Assembly: GCA_003233545.1 (NCBI GenBank)
Contig: QILZ01000214.1
Coordinates: forward strand, 1 to 6,071
Direction: 5' to 3'
Source of the DNA: Spirochaetales bacterium
GTDB taxonomy: Bacteria; Spirochaetota; Spirochaetia; SZUA-6
Length of the DNA: 6,071 nt
This document shows, in pieces, positions 1 through 5,987 of the stretch (the stretch's first letter is position 1; the number at the start of each line of letters is the position of its first letter). The translations under genes and the position numbers were made by a program. The notes beneath the pieces were generated by a model. The model had not been told where the DNA came from. It saw only the letters and a list, made by a program, of their open reading frames with translations, and searched no databases.

Positions 1-647
1 TCGAGAGCGAGAGGCCCTTCTACCCTGCCGCCTTTTATTACTCCCCGTTCGCTCATCTTCGCAAGTGAAGCGGCGTCTATTGTTGCCGGCATTGCAGGAT
101 TAACGACCTCCACTGCACATACGGCAGCCGCTACAGGTTCTTTAACCCCGAGGCTTATTGCAAGGTCTATGGCGTTCTGAACAATATCTTTCTTCTGCAA
201 AAGATCCGGTGCAATGTTAAGACCCGCATCTGTTACAAATATAAAATGGTCATAGCCGGGATGCTTAAAAACAGCAACATGGGATAGTGTCTTGCCCCTG
301 TTAAGGCCGTTTTCCCTGCGTAGTACTTCCTTAAGCAGTTCTCCGGTGGGAATAAGACCTTTCATGAGGATATCAGCCTTTCCTTCTTTAACGAGCCTTA
401 CCGCTGTAACCGCAGGTGATTCGTGAAGTCCGGGTTCCGTAATTGTATATGAACCCGGTTTAAGCCCCGTTTCTTCGGCTTTTTTCTTTATTTCGGCTCT
501 GTTTCCTACAAGGATTGCACTTATAAGTCCTTCTTCCGTTCCTTTCTTTACAGCATCCAGGACTGTTTTATCTGCCGCCTGTGCAACGGAGATTATGCAT
601 CCGCTCTTCTGCCCTGCCCGTTCCAAAAGTTCCTTAAAATTGTTCAT
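1..647 (-). CDS. ptb: Phosphate butyryltransferase, 3' end cut by window edge
   Basis: This reads leftward from an ATG at 647-645 and stays open to the window edge, giving 215 full codons of a family usually about 300 residues long, so the C-terminal third is missing. Family knowledge: Ptb moves an acyl group between coenzyme A and phosphate in the cytoplasm (butyryl-CoA + Pi to butyryl-phosphate + CoA), usually paired with a butyrate kinase that makes ATP. Visible blocks match clostridial Ptb from memory: LMKG at residues 94-97, SHVAVF at 122-127, CAVEV at 177-181, NPAMPATIDAA at 183-193, and GPLAL at 211-215 just before the edge. The protein starts directly with the transferase domain, so it is not the form fused to an N-terminal MaoC-type hydratase. 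The start aligns with family N-termini but has only a weak Shine-Dalgarno. A phosphotransacetylase or other acyl specificity remains possible. The family call is firm; the exact acyl substrate is not. Confidence 0.9.
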   Translation of the reverse strand, partial: MNNFKELLERAGQKSGCIISVAQAADKTVLDAVKKGTEEGLISAILVGNRAEIKKKAEETGLKPGSYTITEPGLHESPAVTAVRLVKEGKADILMKGLIPTGELLKEVLRRENGLNRGKTLSHVAVFKHPGYDHFIFVTDAGLNIAPDLLQKKDIVQNAIDLAISLGVKEPVAAAVCAVEVVNPAMPATIDAASLAKMSERGVIKGGRVEGPLAL

Positions 648-653
648 GGGTAT

Positions 654-682
654 ATTCTACTCAAAATGTATAGCTGTTTCAA
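654..682 (-). promoter_or_regulatory. Predicted sigma-70-type promoter of ptb, possibly leaderless
   Basis: On the minus strand, TTGAAA (682-677) is followed after exactly 17 bases by TAGAAT (659-654), each one mismatch or two from consensus. Seven bases downstream of the -10 box lies the A of the ptb ATG at 647, so transcription from this promoter would begin at or next to the start codon. The weak Shine-Dalgarno upstream of that ATG fits this. A second, more upstream promoter is not excluded, but I see no better one. Found by eye. Confidence 0.5.
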
Positions 683-722
683 TATAAAGATACTGTTGTT
701 TTCTGACATTTAATGATTATTA

Positions 723-753
723 TTGACTGTTTTTGAAGTTTATGACATATAAT
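723..753 (+). promoter_or_regulatory. Predicted sigma-70-type promoter of the mevalonate kinase gene
   Basis: TTGACT at 723-728 and a perfect TATAAT at 748-753 are separated by 19 bases, slightly longer than the preferred 17. Transcription would start near 760, giving a leader of about 70 bases that contains the tandem repeat at 789-814 and a strong AAGGAG ribosome binding site at 819-824. It lies back to back with the ptb promoter, so the two genes share a compact divergent control region. Confidence 0.55.
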
Positions 754-788
754 TAGGAGCAGTGCTTAGTGTGTTCTGCTTAATAACC

Positions 789-814
789 GTATGTGTTAAT
801 CGTATATGTTAATC
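789..814 (+). repeat. 13-bp tandem direct repeat in the leader of the kinase gene
   Basis: Two adjacent copies, gtatgtgttaatc (789-801) and gtatatgttaatc (802-814), differ at one base. A further gta follows at 815-817, and a degenerate partial copy (ttaataaccgta) precedes at about 780-791. The repeat sits between the predicted transcription start and the ribosome binding site. It could be a protein binding site, or simply the product of slippage in a short leader. No function can be assigned from sequence. Confidence 0.7.
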
Positions 815-830
815 GTACAAGGAGAAAAAA

Positions 831-1763
831 ATGGGAAAGGGAAGCGGATATGGCAAGACTATTCTTATAGGGGATCAGTTTGTGCTTAAAGGTGTGCCCG
901 CTATTGTTTCATCGATCTCTTATCAGACAGATGCTGTTGTGGAAAGAATTTCCGGCAGAGGATGGATTTTAGAAGATAACAGGAGAGAAGTGCCCGGTTA
1001 TAAAAAGAGCAAGGAAGAACAGCAGAAGGAATCCGTTAACAGGATATTAAAGGTTATGAATATCGATACGGATAAAAATCCGGTAAGGATTACACTCAGC
1101 GGGAGCCTGCTTGCAGGAAGCGGTGTGGGGGCGAGCGCTGCAGGCTGTGTCGCCCTTGCAAGGGCTTTAAATGATGAGTTTAAGCTGGGCTTGAGTATCG
1201 ATGAGATTAACCGGATAGCGTGGGAGGGAGAATTCGCCTATCACGGTACGCCGAGCGGGGTGGATAATACCGCTTCGTGTTACGGCGGGTTAATGCTTTT
1301 CCGGTTAAAAGATGGTAAAAAAATAGTGGAAAAAATTAAAGTCAGGGAACCGATACATGTTGTGCTCGGCAATAGTGGAATTTCTGCAAATACTGCCGTA
1401 CTGGACGGTCTTGTGGAAGAACTGAACAGAAAGGATCCGGAGCTTCATGCTTCCAGATTAAAAAAAATAAGCGAACAGGTTGAGGAAGTTAAATCTGCGC
1501 TGATTGCAAATGATTTAAAGAAAGCCGGCGGTATAATAACGGATAATCATAAAATTCTTATTGATATGGGACTTTCTCATGAAAAGCTTGTCCATCTCTG
1601 TGATCTCGCTGTCGCAGAAGGCGCATTCGGTGCAAAGCTCACAGGTGGCGGAATGGGAGGTTTTATGATAGCCCTTACACCGGGTGACGACCTGCAGAAC
1701 AGGGTTGCAAAAGCTATAGAGGACAGGGGTTTTCATGTGATAAAGGCTCGAATCGGGAATTAA
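831..1763 (+). CDS. mvk: Mevalonate kinase-like GHMP kinase
   Basis: This 310-residue cytoplasmic GHMP-superfamily kinase most resembles mevalonate kinase, which converts mevalonate and ATP to phosphomevalonate in the isoprenoid pathway. Its length is normal for bacterial and archaeal enzymes. Motif 1 (residues 8-25) carries the conserved Lys9 but reads GDQF where classical enzymes have GEHAV. Motif 2, the ATP-binding glycine/serine loop, is GSGVGASAAG at 96-105. The HGTPSGVDN block at 138-146 supplies the expected catalytic Asp145, and Glu134 lies 11 residues before it, matching the Mg-binding Glu/Asp spacing of the rat enzyme. Motif 3 is LTGGGMGG at 270-277. The ATG at 831 is set by AAGGAG six bases upstream. 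No neighbour belongs to the mevalonate pathway, so the gene appears to be a single transcription unit, divergent from ptb. The GHMP call is very firm. Mevalonate is the likely substrate, but another small alcohol cannot be ruled out given the altered motif 1. Confidence 0.85.
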   Translation: MGKGSGYGKTILIGDQFVLKGVPAIVSSISYQTDAVVERISGRGWILEDNRREVPGYKKSKEEQQKESVNRILKVMNIDTDKNPVRITLSGSLLAGSGVGASAAGCVALARALNDEFKLGLSIDEINRIAWEGEFAYHGTPSGVDNTASCYGGLMLFRLKDGKKIVEKIKVREPIHVVLGNSGISANTAVLDGLVEELNRKDPELHASRLKKISEQVEEVKSALIANDLKKAGGIITDNHKILIDMGLSHEKLVHLCDLAVAEGAFGAKLTGGGMGGFMIALTPGDDLQNRVAKAIEDRGFHVIKARIGN

Positions 1764-1893
1764 TATTTTTACCGCCAAAGAAGTTTTAAGACCGGTCATG
1801 ATTAAAAGAGAATGAAGATGAACGCTTATTGTTGTTAATCTGCGTAATAATGTGCGAATATGAGTTTTTTCTATTTTTTTTGAGTTATTGGTA

Positions 1894-1922
1894 TTGATAT
1901 TCAAATGATTAGTTGATAAACT
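1894..1922 (+). promoter_or_regulatory. Weak promoter candidate for the transporter operon
   Basis: The 192-base gap 1764-1955 between the kinase and potD is AT-rich with T-runs at 1865-1870 and 1874-1881, and no clear terminator hairpin. The best promoter match is TTGATA (1894-1899), then 17 bases, then TAAACT (1917-1922). This is good at -35 and only four of six at -10, with a start near 1929. TATATA at 1935-1940 is a better box by sequence, but it would start transcription inside the AAGGAG ribosome binding site (1941-1946), so I discount it. An 8-bp palindrome, GACCGGTC (1790-1797), is also present. Confidence 0.3.
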
Positions 1923-1955
1923 ATAAGAAAATACTATATAAAGGAGCGTGAACGT

Positions 1956-3065
1956 ATGAAAAAGATTTACACTATCGTTCTTGCTGTTTTTGTTCTGGCG
2001 GCGGGTGCTGTATTTGCCGGCGGGACAAAGGAAAGTGCCGGAAAAGCAAAAGCACCGGCACCGGAGAATAAGGTATTACGGCTTATTACATGGTCCGGTT
2101 ATGCACCGCCCTCGATGATAGCGAAGTTTAAGAAGGAAACGGGCATAACAGTGGAAGTAACCTTAAGCAACAACGAAGAGATGATCTCCAAACTAAGAGC
2201 TACCAGAGGCGGAGGTTTCGACCTTGCCCAGCCTTCACAGGACAGGATTTCCGCAGTGGTAGAACAGTACCACATATATCAGCCCATCGACTATTCGAAG
2301 GTCGATACAAGCCAGCTTAATCCTTCCCTGCTATCCGCTGTAAAGAAGAATACACTTGTCGACGGCAAATCCTATGCGGTACCGGATGTATACGGTACTT
2401 CCGGCCTTGTAGTGAATAAGGCTAAAGCGCCCGGTATAAAGGATTACAAGGACCTTCTGAATCCTAAGTACAAGGGGAGAGTTTCCTACAGGATGAAAAG
2501 GCCTACCCTGATTGGCATGGGGTTTTCCTTTGGTTATGATCCCTTTGCACTTTACAATGATAAGGCAAAGTATCAGAAATTCCTTAATGCGATCGCTAAA
2601 AAATTGATTGCCGCAAAACCGGTTGTAAGGTTCTACTGGGATAACGGGGACCAGCTTCTCCAGTCACTGCGGTCAGGTGAGATATGGGCAGCCATGGCAT
2701 GGGAACAGGCAGGCTGGAAACTCCATGCGGAAAATCCTGATATCGACTATATTGCTCCTACAAGCGGTGCCCTTGCATGGGTGGATACCTTTGCAATTCC
2801 TGCAAAGTCGGAGAACGTCGAAGGTGCATACAAATGGATCAATTTTATGCTGAGACCTGAGAATGCAGCTGTGTTTACAAATAAGGAAAAATATGGTACG
2901 GCATCTAAAGATGCTGCTAAATATCTCGATCCTGACATTGCCGCTAACTTTAAGAGAGGACTGCCTCCCGAAGCTCTATCAAAGGCTCATTGGTATCCGC
3001 CGGTTCCCCCGGGATTGGAGGAAATGGAAGGAAAGGTACTTGACAGGATCAGGGCTGCAAAGTAA
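1956..3065 (+). CDS. potD: Spermidine/putrescine-type ABC transporter substrate-binding protein
   Basis: This 369-residue exported solute-binding protein of the PotD family delivers ligand to the permease encoded downstream. A Sec signal peptide (basic start, hydrophobic residues 5-20) ends in AVFA with likely cleavage after Ala21. There is no lipobox cysteine, so it is not an obvious lipoprotein. Residues 40-300 follow E. coli PotD by eye: TWSGYAPP at 45-52 corresponds to its NWTEYVPP, AWVDTFAIPA at 274-283 to FWMDSLAIPA, and INFMLRP at 295-301 to INFLLRP. Trp46, Tyr49, Ser94, Trp249, Trp275 and Asp277 match known polyamine-contact positions. However, the region aligned with PotD Asp168/Glu171 reads MKRPTL (180-185), without the acidic pair. 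The C-terminal VPPGLEEMEGKVLDRI (350-365) marks a recognisable PotD-like subfamily. AAGGAG nine bases upstream fixes the ATG. It is the first gene of the operon and is followed by a hairpin. The family is certain; polyamine specificity is not. Confidence 0.9.
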   Translation: MKKIYTIVLAVFVLAAGAVFAGGTKESAGKAKAPAPENKVLRLITWSGYAPPSMIAKFKKETGITVEVTLSNNEEMISKLRATRGGGFDLAQPSQDRISAVVEQYHIYQPIDYSKVDTSQLNPSLLSAVKKNTLVDGKSYAVPDVYGTSGLVVNKAKAPGIKDYKDLLNPKYKGRVSYRMKRPTLIGMGFSFGYDPFALYNDKAKYQKFLNAIAKKLIAAKPVVRFYWDNGDQLLQSLRSGEIWAAMAWEQAGWKLHAENPDIDYIAPTSGALAWVDTFAIPAKSENVEGAYKWINFMLRPENAAVFTNKEKYGTASKDAAKYLDPDIAANFKRGLPPEALSKAHWYPPVPPGLEEMEGKVLDRIRAAK

Positions 3066-3074
3066 CAGTTTGTG

Positions 3075-3109
3075 ACCGGCGGCATCTTTTGCTGCCGGTT
3101 TTCTCTTTT
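3075..3109 (+). terminator. Intergenic hairpin with T-rich tail, likely partial terminator between potD and potA
   Basis: A 10-bp stem (3075-3084 with 3090-3099), GC-rich and with a single G-U pair, closes a five-base loop and runs straight into tttctctttt. This has the form of an intrinsic terminator, although the T tract is interrupted by two C residues. It begins nine bases after the potD stop codon, and potA has no convincing promoter of its own in the remaining gap. It therefore probably lets some transcripts through while protecting the potD mRNA 3' end, which raises binding protein over the other components. Confidence 0.75.
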
Positions 3110-3120
3110 AAGAAATGGCG

Positions 3121-3126
3121 GAGAGG
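3121..3126 (+). promoter_or_regulatory. Ribosome binding site that sets the potA start
   Basis: GAGAGG lies five bases before the ATG at 3132. The same frame is open back to 3072, but that earlier start would overlap the terminator hairpin at 3075-3099, has no Shine-Dalgarno, and would add 20 residues absent from the PotA family. The ATG at 3132 is preferred. Confidence 0.75.
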
Positions 3127-3131
3127 AAAAT

Positions 3132-4241
3132 ATGGAGATAGCTTTATCCATAAAAAATGTTTCTAAGAATTTCGGTAACTTCACGGCAGTAAGCAATGTT
3201 ACATTCGATGTGGAAGACGGCAAGTTTTTTTCTATACTGGGACCCTCAGGTTCCGGAAAAACGACCCTTTTAAGAATGATTGCCGGTTTTTATAAGCCTT
3301 CGAACGGAGTAATAGAAATTCGCGGTATGGACATGGCCGGTGTGGAGCCGAATAAAAGGCCTGTTAATCTTGTTTTCCAGAATCTGGCCTTGTTTCCGAT
3401 GATGAATGTTTATGAGAATATAGCATTCGGATTAAAAAGAAGAGGCGAGAGAGGCAAAGAGGTTAAAAAGAAGGTCGAATCCATGCTGGAACGGGTCGGT
3501 CTGCCCGGTTTCGGAAACAGGAAGGTAAATCAGCTCTCCGGCGGGCAGAAACAGCGGGTTGCCATCGCACGGTGTCTTGTACTGGAGCCTACCGCTCTGC
3601 TTCTCGACGAACCCTTAGGTTCTCTCGACTTTAAGTTGAGAGAGCATATGAAAGTGGAGCTTAAGAAACTGCAGGCAAAAGTAGGGACTACTTTTGTATA
3701 TATAACACATGATCAGTCAGAGGCTATGGTAATGAGCGATCATGTTGCAGTTATGCACTCGGGCTATTTCGAACAGCTCGACACTCCTCAGAATCTCTAC
3801 AATAAACCGGTTTCCGCATTTGTCGCACAGTTTGTGGGCGACAATAATAAGTTTATTGTGCGGTTAAGAAAAGATGAACATGGTAGATTCTTTGCTGTAA
3901 CAGACGAAGGTCATGAATTTAAACTGGATAGACCGTACGATCTCGAAAGCAGTAATCTGTTCGAGATGTATGTAAGGCCGGAAGCGATAATAATAAATCC
4001 GAAAGAAAGTACCGGCGGAATAAATCTGCTCGATGTAGAAGTAAAATCCATTCTTTTCGACGGAGGAAACAGCAGGATATTGGTGATTCCTTCAGGTTCA
4101 GGCAGGGAGATTATTGTTTCTTTGCCGCAGAACAGAAAGTATGATAACCTTCAGGAAAAGGACAAATTAAAAATCGGATGGTATCCCTCTGCAGCCGTAT
4201 GTTTTAAAGGTGCAGGTGGTAAAGTATATGACGAAATCTGA
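3132..4241 (+). CDS. potA: Spermidine/putrescine-type ABC transporter ATP-binding protein
   Basis: This 369-residue cytoplasmic ATPase forms a dimer that drives the PotB/PotC channel. All nucleotide-binding elements are present: Walker A GPSGSGKTT at 37-45, Q-loop Gln83, signature LSGGQ at 135-139, Walker B ALLLDEP at 155-161, D-loop SLD at 164-166, and switch His193 in ITHDQSEA. After about residue 235 comes a C-terminal regulatory (TOBE-type) extension that includes YVRPEAI at 280-286, a feature of the PotA/MalK/UgpC group. Length matches E. coli PotA closely. The start at 3132 is chosen because GAGAGG precedes it and the protein begins at the expected family position. The gene overlaps potB by 14 bases, so translation is probably coupled. 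No key residue is missing. Substrate cannot be read from the ATPase and rests on its neighbours. Confidence 0.95.
   Translation: MEIALSIKNVSKNFGNFTAVSNVTFDVEDGKFFSILGPSGSGKTTLLRMIAGFYKPSNGVIEIRGMDMAGVEPNKRPVNLVFQNLALFPMMNVYENIAFGLKRRGERGKEVKKKVESMLERVGLPGFGNRKVNQLSGGQKQRVAIARCLVLEPTALLLDEPLGSLDFKLREHMKVELKKLQAKVGTTFVYITHDQSEAMVMSDHVAVMHSGYFEQLDTPQNLYNKPVSAFVAQFVGDNNKFIVRLRKDEHGRFFAVTDEGHEFKLDRPYDLESSNLFEMYVRPEAIIINPKESTGGINLLDVEVKSILFDGGNSRILVIPSGSGREIIVSLPQNRKYDNLQEKDKLKIGWYPSAAVCFKGAGGKVYDEI
3621..3643. repeat. Near-perfect 11-bp inverted repeat inside potA
   Basis: The arms tctctcgactt (3621-3631) and aagttgagaga (3633-3643) are reverse complements except for one G-U-type pair, around a single central base. 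In RNA this would fold as a stem of about nine pairs with a small loop. It encodes the conserved SLDFKLRE segment around the D-loop, so the protein sequence constrains it and the symmetry may be coincidence. Confidence 0.6.
4214..4219 (+). promoter_or_regulatory. Ribosome binding site that sets the potB start
   Basis: AGGTGG (one mismatch from AGGAGG) lies eight bases before the ATG at 4228. A GTG at 4210 in the same frame is possible but has poorer spacing to any Shine-Dalgarno and would add six residues. The ATG is preferred. The site lies inside the 3' end of potA. Confidence 0.65.
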
Positions 4242-5097
4242 GAAAATAAAAGTAAGATGGGGTTTTATAATCTTTTTTACCCCGGTTTTTCTCTGGCTGT
4301 TTTTATTAATAGTTTTACCTCAGATAGAACTGTTAAGAATGTCCTTCCTTGGCACGGACTTTCATGGAAAATCAGGCTTTACCCTTGAAAATTACGGAAG
4401 CTTTTTTACAGAGCCCATTTACTGGTTAACATTTGCAAGGACAGCACTGTACTCGATTTTAGTAACATTCATAGTTTTGATTATTGCATTACCCGTCGCA
4501 TTTTATATCACCAAACTTGCAAAAATAAAATACCAGGGATTTCTTATGGTTCTTATTTTAATTCCCTTCTGGGTTAATGAATTGATAAGAATTTACGGCT
4601 GGATAATACTATTGCGGGAAAGCGGAGTAATAAATTATTTTCTGCTTAAACTGCATATATTAAAACATCCTCTGGAAATGATGTATCATGATGCAACGAT
4701 GATTCTCGGGCTTGTTTATACTTCGATGCTTTTTATGATTGTGCCGATTATCGGAGTTATGGAAAGCCTCGACGATGCTTTAATCGAGGCGGCCAATGAT
4801 CTCGGTGCGGGTAAAGTGGCAGTATGGCGCAAAATAATCATTCCGTACTGCATGCCGGGGATAATGTCCGGCAGTATTATTGTTTTCATGCTTGTGCTGG
4901 GAAGTTTCTTAACACCGAAACTGCTGGGAGGTAAAAATGCAATGTGGTTTACAGAGCAAATTTATAATTCGATCATTATTTATTTTAACTGGAATCAGGG
5001 TGCTGCATTCGGATTTCTTCTGCTCTTCTTATCTTCTTTAATAATTTTTATAGTATTGAAACTTACAAAACAGGAATTATCGAAGGTAATAAAATGA
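4228..5097 (+). CDS. potB: Spermidine/putrescine-type ABC transporter permease, PotB subunit
   Basis: This 289-residue integral membrane protein is one half of the importer channel. About six hydrophobic segments are visible, near residues 12-31, 71-96, 104-128, 157-178, 209-230 and 257-278. The cytoplasmic loop contains the classical EAA motif that docks onto the ATPase: EAANDLGAG at 187-195, followed by IIIPYCMP at 203-210, which retains the usual isoleucine and proline. The long loop after the first segment (about 32-70) is typical of PotB. The ATG at 4228 overlaps potA by 14 bases. A GTG at 4210 is the alternative start. The stop codon overlaps the next start in an ATGA arrangement, indicating tight co-translation. 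The family is firm; the ligand is inferred from the whole operon. Confidence 0.93.
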   Translation: MTKSEKIKVRWGFIIFFTPVFLWLFLLIVLPQIELLRMSFLGTDFHGKSGFTLENYGSFFTEPIYWLTFARTALYSILVTFIVLIIALPVAFYITKLAKIKYQGFLMVLILIPFWVNELIRIYGWIILLRESGVINYFLLKLHILKHPLEMMYHDATMILGLVYTSMLFMIVPIIGVMESLDDALIEAANDLGAGKVAVWRKIIIPYCMPGIMSGSIIVFMLVLGSFLTPKLLGGKNAMWFTEQIYNSIIIYFNWNQGAAFGFLLLFLSSLIIFIVLKLTKQELSKVIK

Positions 5098-5951
5098 TAA
5101 GAACATTGCCTAATTCAAAAGCGTATACAACAGGGTTTAAAGTTTTTATAGTCTTGTATTTTGTATTTTTATTTGCGCCTCTTGTAGTGACTATGGTTCT
5201 TGCCTTTAATAATTCCATGTTCCCGGCTCTTCCATGGCAGGGTTTTACATGGGATTGGTTCTTCGGTAAAGGCCCTGATAAAATAGGTATATTTCATGAT
5301 GCAATAAACTTGAGAAGTATCTATACATCCTTCAGGGTGGCAGCCGGTGTCACAATTCTATCTACGGTTGTGGGCACAATGGCGGCCTTTCTCTTTGAAC
5401 AGGAAGAGTTCCGTTTTAAAAAGCTTCTTTACTTTCTCATGCTTGCACCTATGGTTATTCCCGGTGTTATACTGGGAATATCCATATTGATGTTTTCCAC
5501 TGCGGTAGGTTTGTTTTTTGAGAATACATTCGGCTGGAATATGGATATGTTCAGCCCGGGGATAGGGCTGGTGATTTTTGGTCAGTTTTCATTTATAACA
5601 ACGATTGTTACGCTGTTAATTTCCGCAAGGCTTAAGAAATTCGATAGAACCCTGGAAGAAGCTGCATACAATCTCGGGGCAAACAGACTGGAAGTAATCT
5701 GGTTTATAACACTTAACTATCTGCGTCCTGCTATTATCGGAGCTGCCATAGTGGCATTTTTAATGTCCTTCGAGAATTTTAATACGACCCTGTTCCTTGT
5801 CGGCTCCAATGCCACTCTGCCGATTAATCTTTACCTGCAGGTGCGTGACGGATCCACTCCCGTGATAAATGCCATAGCGTTTCTTCTTATTGTGACGACA
5901 TCCTGTATAGCAGTTGTTAATCTCTATTCCGGCAGCAGAAATAAAACATAA
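5094..5951 (+). CDS. potC: Spermidine/putrescine-type ABC transporter permease, PotC subunit
   Basis: This 285-residue partner permease completes the channel. Hydrophobic segments lie near residues 16-38, 80-100, 110-137, 156-178, 213-235 and 258-279, consistent with six membrane spans. Its EAA loop reads EEAAYNLGAN at 188-197, with Glu189 and Gly195 in the conserved places. The isoleucine-x-leucine-proline end of the motif is TLNYLRP (206-212), so the first proline is replaced by Asn208 while the second is kept. The segment between spans 1 and 2 contains a Trp/Phe-rich stretch (LPWQGFTWDWFFG, 46-58), typical of PotC. The start shares an ATGA with the potB stop and has GAAGG seven bases upstream. 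It is the last gene of the operon. No convincing terminator follows before the convergent gene. Confidence 0.93.
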   Translation: MIRTLPNSKAYTTGFKVFIVLYFVFLFAPLVVTMVLAFNNSMFPALPWQGFTWDWFFGKGPDKIGIFHDAINLRSIYTSFRVAAGVTILSTVVGTMAAFLFEQEEFRFKKLLYFLMLAPMVIPGVILGISILMFSTAVGLFFENTFGWNMDMFSPGIGLVIFGQFSFITTIVTLLISARLKKFDRTLEEAAYNLGANRLEVIWFITLNYLRPAIIGAAIVAFLMSFENFNTTLFLVGSNATLPINLYLQVRDGSTPVINAIAFLLIVTTSCIAVVNLYSGSRNKT

Positions 5952-5987
5952 AGAAGCAACACGGATGTTCCTTATGTAAGGCTGTCC

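Noticed and set aside
1790..1797. Palindrome GACCGGTC after the kinase gene
   Set aside because: Eight bases is short enough to occur by chance, and it has no position relative to a promoter that would suggest an operator.
1800..1881. Possible terminator for the kinase gene, with T-runs at 1865-1881
   Set aside because: Only a weak TTATT/AATAA pairing with a long loop precedes the T-runs. There is no stable GC-rich stem next to them.
1515..1904. 129-codon open frame on the minus strand
   Set aside because: It mostly overlaps the kinase coding region antisense. The translation resembles no family I know, and the kinase frame carries all GHMP motifs.
1764..1955. Riboswitch or other structured leader upstream of potD
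   Set aside because: The region is AT-rich and shows no multi-stem arrangement or conserved riboswitch core that I recognise.
2747..3223. Short open frames on both strands over the potD end and potA start (2747-2938 minus, 2863-3075 plus, 2987-3223 minus)
   Set aside because: All overlap firmly identified genes in other frames, lack convincing ribosome binding sites and have no recognisable protein features.
4766..4790. 7-bp inverted repeat (gcctcga / tcgaggc) in potB
   Set aside because: It lies in the coding sequence of the conserved EAA loop, is short with an 11-base loop, and codon choice explains it adequately.
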